A stretch of 64,000 nt of DNA from Carposina sasakii (lineage: Eukaryota > Arthropoda > Insecta > Lepidoptera > Carposinidae). Both the position numbers and the translations under genes were made by a program. The notes below the pieces were generated by a model that did not search any database, was not told the DNA's origin, and was given only the letters and a program-made list of their open reading frames with translations. Location of the stretch: positions 6,530,495 to 6,594,494 of the forward strand of contig CP053150.1 of NCBI GenBank assembly GCA_014607495.2, in the 5' to 3' direction. This document shows positions 58,801-64,000 of this stretch, in pieces (position 1 is the stretch's first letter; each line of letters opens with the position of its first letter).

Positions 58801-61800
58801 AGCGACGTTGATGCGCCGGTTTGATGAAACTTTCTAATTGGATCTACGTGTACGTACTAAATGGGAAAGAAAGCACTGACATGCTGAAAGCAATATCTAC
58901 CATATTTAAAATATTGCATGTTCCACATGTTCTGAAGAAGGAAAATTACAACTTTAAAATGTTGTAAGTTAGGCTAGCTAGCTAGAGGAGATCCGCAGAC
59001 GTACAAAGATCACCAACATAGCTCAACGGTCCAGCAAGCTGGAGTGGCCATGAGCAGGGCACGTAGCTCGAAGAACTGATGGGCGATGGAGTCGGAAAGT
59101 TCTAGAGTGGATACCACGTATCGGCAAACGCAGCGTGGGAAGGCCACCCGCGAGGTGGACGGACAACCTGGCCACGGTCGCGGGCGTCGGTTGGATGCAG
59201 GCTGCTTCCGACCGGTCGGAGTGGAGGTTGTTGGGGGAGGCCTATGTCCAACAGTGGACTTCCCAGGGCTGTGAATGATGAAGTTAGGCTAGCAACTTGT
59301 CACTGGTCATTTAGATCTGTTCCCGCTATGATAAAGGTAGTTGTGGGTTCTCTTTTATGACCCTCAGTTCTGGCTATCCCATTTCGTAAACACAACTGTT
59401 TGTATTTATGTAATAATGTTATTTTATATTGACATTGTTTTTATGTTCCTAAGCTGAATTATGTGTTTGGATTCGATGTAATAATGACCAGTGTTTTATC
59501 TATTTTCAGCCGCTTAAAAGAGCCCTTGCGAAAATGGGCGCCTCCTCGCCTCTAGTCCAAAGTCTGATTCCCGACACGCAAGACAATTCGCTGAGCTTCT
59601 CTGTATTGAACTATTTGAAAAGACTGAAAAACCAAGCCAAGATTGAGTTCGAAAAACTTTGCGCCGATGTTATAAATAAAGCGTCTAGTAGTAATAATCA
59701 AAAGGTGAGTTTTAATGTGACTTAAAATTTAAGATTTCTGGATAGAATGTGCCAAAATACAAGAATTTTTGTATGAGTCTTAGATAAAGTGATGCCATGT
59801 TATTTCAAGAGAATTTAAACATGGTGTCTAATTTTGACAGATATTCCATAGATATGGTGTCAAATGACATTTTTAACAGTGTCTTAGACAAGTTATTAAA
59901 ATTTGAACTATTAAAGTTTGTATATTCGTTTCTTTGCCTGATAAAGCTTCACTAATGGTTTTATAAATACTTATAATTGCAGATACTACTACTACTAACC
60001 GAACTTGTACATCTCAACTATACCCTCAAAATTGGTCAGAAGTGGCACCATGTGGTTCTATCGGCCCTTGGTGCTGTGCCTACCCCGTAAGGGATAAAGG
60101 CGTGAGTATATGTATGTATGTATATTTGCAGATAGCAGAAAGCGTTAGAGTGGTGCCTCGGTCCCCTCTCAAGAAGGATTTGACAACACATCCAGCTTTA
60201 CAAGACAAATTCTCTGCTCTCCGGGACCAGTTGAATGAATTTGGAGGATTCGTCGTCGGTCTGTCTCGGGGCAGGCATAAGACTCAAACGCACACTTACA
60301 GGAACCCTTTTGATATACAACGGAGGGATTTGTTGGATCAGGTATGTGGTCATTGTGGAACATTTTATTTACATTTACTATATATTTTGCCTTAACATGT
60401 ATAATTTTTGGCGACTTTTTTTTGCTTTTTCTAATATGCTCCGCGAAGATTCGCGTTGTCGCGACACGTCTGGCCAAAGAGTTCGTCATGTCGCGTATAA
60501 TCATCGCGACACAAAATGTGCTTCGCGCCAATGTCGGTAAAATGCCGCACATCAAAGGTTTTTATCGCGACAAAGTTCGTCTCGTTGGACACACTTTGCG
60601 CGCTTGAGTAGAGATGGGTCGGATTAGGTAAAAATCGTACCTGTTCCACCCAATACTAATATTTAAAAATACCTGTTCCTAATATTTATGCAGTATGGCC
60701 GTTCCATTACTATTAAGTGATCCATTACGTATTAGATAAATACGTAGAATATTTATTCAGTGAATATTTAGTACCAGTTTTCGGTGACTGATCCATTACC
60801 TAATAAATAACCTACGTAGAACGAATAGTTGTGGAAGTGGAAATAAAAAATATCGTGATAATAGCGAAATGCGCTTTTATATAGGTTAAATTTTTAATAT
60901 TTAGTTCAATTTGTTTTTAGTTTGTATCACATATTTTGTTTAAATAGAGTATGTTAATTTTGTAAAAAAAGGAAATAAGTCGGTCTGAACCCGGATTAGA
61001 ACCAGGAATATTTGGTTTCGAGTTCGTCCGATTTGCCATCTGATCTATTATAAATTTGTTAGAGGTGGCGAAATTTCCCTTCGTATTCTAATGATATTAT
61101 AGTATAGAAACTTATAGTCTAAGCCTTACGGTTGATTTCTCTTAATGAGATGATATTTTATGCGATACTTAATACTCGATACGTTGTATTAGGTACCGAC
61201 TAGTAATGAAAAATACCTAATCTACATACCTATTCCAATATTTATACCTCACCTCTACGGTTCGAGGTTGTCGCGACAACGCGAAGTTTTTGTAATGTGG
61301 CCAAGCGCTTCGTAAAGGTAAAGTCGAACACGAAGTTTTATCGCAACAACGTAACACGATCTTGTCGTGACAATGTGGCTGGAGGATTATTGGTACTAAT
61401 TAGTAGATGTTCAGAACTCTGTCCGCGTGAACTAGAGAAAGAAGAAGTGAAGTCTTAAATTATAATTACTACTACCATTTATATTAAAATCTTTGAAATG
61501 CTACTATAAAACCGCGTGTAGCTTATACGTTAGACTTTTTATTAGTAAGGTCCTTAATGTGTAGAGTATAGCAAGTCAGGTTAATTTTGTATGGGACTTA
61601 ATAGGCTAGCGCGGCAAGCTAATCTAGACCTGTTTAATACAAAAATAAACACGTTTAAGACGATATTATCCAAAGAGTGGTTCGATGAGCATGTGGTTCT
61701 CTAAGCTTTTCTTTTTTACTATGCCAAGCTAACAGACTATATTGATTTGATTTTCTGTTCACAATTTGCTGGGGTATCATAACATGGCAAGGTATCTGTT

Positions 61801-63883
61801 ATATATTTACGAGTATACTAGTCTCTAAATGTGGAAACTTTTAAGTGGTAAATAGTTGCTTATGTTGTAATAATTTTAGTTGTTGTCAACCGTTTGTTTC
61901 CCGAATAAAATAAAATAAAATACTAGGTTGGAGGAATTTGACTTTTAAATTACATTAAATAATGGACATTACAAACCAGTGCAGTGTTCAATTCAGACAT
62001 ATTTAGTCATACTGTCTGATTATACAAATGCCTTGAAAGTCATAAATATTCATGTATCAAGAATATTTATGCTAATGTATGTGCTGGCAATGTATTTATT
62101 TTACTGCAAGTCCTAAATAAAACGGACGTTTGCTAGATTCTAATGATCTTTGAAACTTGAGAGTGATTTAATATCATTGCAAAAATTGGTCACAACCTTT
62201 TTTTCATGAAAACTTCCATTTCTACTTATATAGACATTGCAGCCATAAAATTATAAGTTTCTCGATGGGCTTCTAATGCTAGTAATAAAAAATGATTAAA
62301 AAATGAGTTAAACCAAAAGACGATTTAAAAAAAGATGCCCTCAATAAAGTTAAAATATTCCCACCCGGGTGAGGGATTTTTTCCATTTCTTTATTAATAA
62401 TTTTATAAAGTTAAAATAACTGATCAACCCTGATGGAGAGTCACAGGTGATCCAAAAAACAGCAAATTGTCACACAATAACCAATAAGCTCATTTAATTA
62501 GTCACAGGATCGTCCGATACAATTTGAGCGGGGAGCAAAGATTACATACATTTTCTGCAAGTAATAACACTGTTGTATAACTCAACACAATGGTACTTGT
62601 CCAGAATTTCAGTATTTGCCTGGCTGTCACACACACCCTGTATATCCTGTCCCAATGAAAAGCAATGTGTTCCCTAGTTACCTATACCCGTAGGGTGGAT
62701 AAGCATGAACCTTTTTACGCGCCGTAACGCTATCGACTCGCAGGCAAAATCTTTGAGATATGTCAGTTGGACGATAGCGTTACATACTATCGTTGCATAC
62801 TGGAGGTTTGTGTTTACCCCACTGATGGCAATATTATTCATATTCACACACAGAGAGATAAATAAACACAATAAAAAATATTGTACAAAAGCGAGCTTAT
62901 AGAGATAAGAGATCTCTTCTAGCAGTTCCAGCTAACCAAAACAAATAAAACATTATTTCCCTTTTCAGGTGGTACGAATGCGAGCAAACTTCCTGCAGCC
63001 ATCACTAGCCCACACTCGCTTGGTCGACGAAGACAGTGTTCATTCGATGCCGGTTGCTCAGATGGGCAACTACCAGGAGTACCTCAAACGGATGACGCCG
63101 CAACTGCGGGAGATCGAAACGCAGCCTGTCAGGCAACATATGTTTGGCAATCCGTTTAAGATAGACAAGGTTTGTTCAGCTATAATATATACTAATCTAA
63201 TATTTATAATGGTTGTATAAATTGACTTCTCGGTCTATTGCTGTCTCCTGTTAACTTTGTAACTTAAGCACTGTTTTCTATGAACATGAGTTGAAAGAAC
63301 ACCTTGGTATTGGACAATCATTCTGGAAACTAATGTGAATTCCAGTGTATGATGTTAGATAAAATTAAGGTTGTCTGAGCTCCTTCTATGTATTTGATCC
63401 ATGGCTTTAGAAACTTGTGGCATTTTCCTTTCAGCGCATACTAATATAAACACCGGACATCTAAACTGTCATAATTTCTCCAGTGTATGTATGTTTTAAA
63501 GGTACATATGATAGTAGATGACATTGTTCAAACATAATCTTGATGTCTGACACACAGGTCTAAAAACTAAAATTTATTCCACACCAATCTATATACAAAC
63601 TTTGTCAGAACACGTCTTTGTTCCTGTTTTAAACCCCCACAATTTCCATTCTCAGCGCATGATGGTAGACGAAGCGGACATAGCCGACCCGGTGAGCGCG
63701 GCGCGGGGCGGCAGCGGTGCGGGCGGCAAGCGGGGCGCGGAGGGGGCGCGCGCCGCCCCGCCCAAGCGGAAAGCGGGGCCGCTGCCCCTGCACGTGACGG
63801 CGCGCCGGCCCTCGTCGCCTGCGCCGCCCACGCCGCCCTGGAGGCGCAGCGAGCCGCCGCCGACGCCCGAGAAGCTGCCAGAG
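49802..63883 (+). CDS. INTS6: Integrator complex subunit 6 (12 exons, 3' end outside window)
   Basis: Exons: 49802-49918, 50010-50087, 50706-50945, 54833-55013, 56413-56624, 57565-57750, 57958-58110, 58510-58740, 59510-59704, 60132-60341, 62969-63169, 63656-63883. All have GT/AG borders and join in one frame for 744 codons. An N-terminal von Willebrand A domain shows the metal-site DTSAS motif at residues 9-13 (FLIDTSASMNQR), then SRGDRYMLLTFEEPP, AGWKEN and GIDTYGQGR. Later blocks are typical INTS6: ELTREPFRWDQRLF, KVQSGVVINFEK, DKYELEPSPLTQF, HPFGYLKAST, VAQMGNYQEYLK. The human protein has 887 residues, so about 140 remain to the right, including the conserved C-terminal domain. Known role: Integrator subunit linked to PP2A, acting in snRNA 3' processing and promoter-proximal termination. 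Exon 12 is Ala/Gly/Arg/Pro-rich and GC-rich, unlike the others; its donor (GAG|GTGGGTCC) is inferred, since the frame also reads through a G run to 63998. Confidence 0.93.
51165..51372 (+). repeat. degenerate minisatellite in INTS6 intron 3
   Basis: Variants of GGCACAAAGTGCAGGATTTG and TTCTGGGTGGCACAAAGTGC recur five to six times with a period of about 30-45 bp. Confidence 0.8.
51381..52314. mobile_element. hAT-like non-autonomous element with perfect 8-bp duplication
   Basis: Ends TAATGATGTGCCGGA and TCCGGCACATCACTA are inverted; ATAAGTAT flanks both (51373-51380, 52315-52322). Subterminal ATATCCGCGGATACGGAT repeats occur at both ends. Nested inside are an element with GTAACGAG/CTCGTTAC-type motifs (about 51600-52130) and a truncated 'CCCGCGACTT' repeat (52193-52250). 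Confidence 0.85.
52863..53090 (+). mobile_element. tRNA-derived SINE
   Basis: GTGATAGCCCAATGGTTAAG (A box) and GAGTTCGATCCCAGTCACGG (B box) about 45 bp apart form a pol III promoter-like head, followed by an AT-rich body ending CAATATGAGTTTC. A truncated copy is at 46975. Confidence 0.75.
53206..53420 (+). repeat. 'CCCGCGACTT' interspersed repeat
   Basis: GTGGACGCCCGCGACTTCGT to TTTATAATATTAAGGA, the most complete copy in the window. Confidence 0.75.
53430..53620 (+). repeat. 'GAGCTGCTCCGGCTTCGC' interspersed repeat
   Basis: Shares ACATATAAACCTTCCTC, AAATCCGTTGCGTAGTT and AGCAACTTTGTTTTATACTA with copies at 55315-55520 and 56205-56375, all in INTS6 introns 3 and 4. Confidence 0.75.
53723..53985 (+). 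mobile_element. short retroelement with (TATG)n tail
   Basis: Most complete copy of the 4821-5077 family (CTTCTATGCTGCTCTGGGAG to GCGTGATTATATG and TATG repeats). Confidence 0.75.
55315..55520 (+). repeat. interspersed repeat, as 53430-53620
   Basis: GACTAGCTTTGCCCGCGTGA to AGCGACTTTGTTTTATAATATG, in INTS6 intron 4. Confidence 0.7.
56205..56375 (+). repeat. interspersed repeat, as 53430-53620, ending 38 bp before exon 5
   Basis: GACTAGAAATTCGCCCCGGC to AGCAACTTTGTTTTATACTATG. Confidence 0.7.
56795..57085 (-). pseudogene. RTE-type LINE C-terminal fragment in intron 5
   Basis: Minus strand encodes the phrase typical of lepidopteran RTE-like LINE C-termini (RSVGRPP-type region, then a GGGLCPTVD-type frame ending near GGACATAGGCC). 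About 90% identical, in inverted orientation, to 58985-59280. Confidence 0.75.
57312..57459. mobile_element. 148-bp palindromic MITE in intron 5
   Basis: TAGCAAAAGCAAAGCGATAG and GCGAAAATTGTACAA at the left are mirrored at the right (TTGTACAATTTTCGCTATCG ... TTTTGCTA). TA on both sides. Confidence 0.8.
58985..59280 (+). pseudogene. RTE-type LINE C-terminal fragment in intron 8
   Basis: GAGGAGATCCGCAGACGTAC to CAGGGCTGTGAATGATG. It translates as EEIRRRTKITNIAQRSSKLE followed by a stop where the family has Trp, then GKRSVGRPPARWTDNLA. Inverted relative to 56795-57085. Confidence 0.78.
59986..60125 (+). mobile_element. 140-bp retroelement insertion at the exon 10 acceptor
   Basis: 5'-truncated copy of the 53723-53985 family with a TATG tail. 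The flanks TTGCAGATA (59977-59985 and 60126-60134) are a 9-bp target duplication that contains the intron's AG and the first three exon bases. Confidence 0.85.
60425..61380. mobile_element. repeat with TCGCGACA motifs, split by an inner element
   Basis: TCGCGACA or CGCGACAA occurs about six times at 60455-60580 and again at 61272-61285. Between them (60606-61259) lies AT-rich sequence whose ends, GTAGAGATGGG and CACCTCTAC, are roughly inverted. Neither family is recognised. Confidence 0.5.
61400..62390. other. INTS6 intron 10, unremarkable part
   Basis: AT-rich, no exon or complete element recognised. Confidence 0.4.
62395..62655 (-). mobile_element. MITE related to the one nested at 33548-34035
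   Basis: On the minus strand, CAGGGTGTGTGTGACAGCC, ATACAACAGTGTTATTACTT and GATCAGTTATTTTA match 33548-33820 in order. The other end is not seen. Confidence 0.65.
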
Positions 63884-64000
63884 GTGGGTCCTGCGTGTCA
63901 CAAACACAAGGGGGGGGGGGGGGCGCTGCCGCTGCACGTGAAGGCGAGAATAACTGAGATCGCACAAAAAAAATACGAAATACATAATGCCAACGTATAG

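Noticed and set aside
63567..63985. Long minus-strand frames opposite INTS6 exon 12
   Set aside because: Arg/Ala/Pro-rich shadows produced by GC-rich coding sequence on the other strand.

Overview
This window is nuclear DNA of an insect, almost certainly a moth or butterfly (Lepidoptera). It is AT-rich, exons are short and separated by introns with GT-AG borders, and much of the rest consists of repeats of lepidopteran type: short elements with (TATG)n tails, tRNA-derived SINEs, RTE and CR1/Jockey-like LINE ends, TA-flanked palindromic MITEs and a Bel/Pao LTR element. No bacterial or organellar features are seen.

Two conserved host genes are readable. SNUPN (snurportin-1, the m3G-cap import adaptor for spliceosomal snRNPs) lies on the minus strand from 45766 down to 37132 in eight recognisable coding exons; its last short exon was not found. 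INTS6 (Integrator complex subunit 6, a VWA-domain protein) lies on the plus strand from 49802 to beyond the right edge, with twelve in-frame exons totalling 744 codons. The two genes are divergently arranged, about 4 kb apart. Both act in snRNA biology (Integrator processes snRNA 3' ends; snurportin imports the assembled snRNPs), but I infer no functional linkage from this. A short plus-strand exon at 36326-36502, encoding a putative single-pass membrane protein, is the only other possible host coding sequence.

Layout. 1-12550: non-coding DNA with small MITEs, a broken LINE end, a tRNA-like sequence and a miniature LTR element (TRIM) at 7721-8507. 12553-28772: a dense nest of transposons. Two copies of one ~2.4-kb non-autonomous element with TTAACCGACTTCAAA termini lie in opposite orientation (A: 12553-22443; B: 24691-27077). 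Each holds an array of 129-bp repeats, a 0.37-kb MITE and a 0.5-kb palindromic MITE. Copy A was later hit by a very young Bel/Pao element (13710-19993, identical 311-bp LTRs, GCGCG target duplication) and by LINE DNA. Copy B sits inside the transposase gene of a pogo/Tigger-type transposon (23723-28772). 28775-37100: intergenic DNA with hAT-like and other MITEs. 37132-45766: SNUPN, whose intron 5 holds a 3.3-kb TTA-flanked element containing a ~2.2-kb palindrome with a THAP-like exon in its loop. 45770-49600: intergenic, with tandem repeats and a LINE fragment. 49802-64000: INTS6, with repeat-rich introns; one insertion duplicated the 3' splice site of exon 10.

All family names rest on recognition of motifs by eye; no database search was run.
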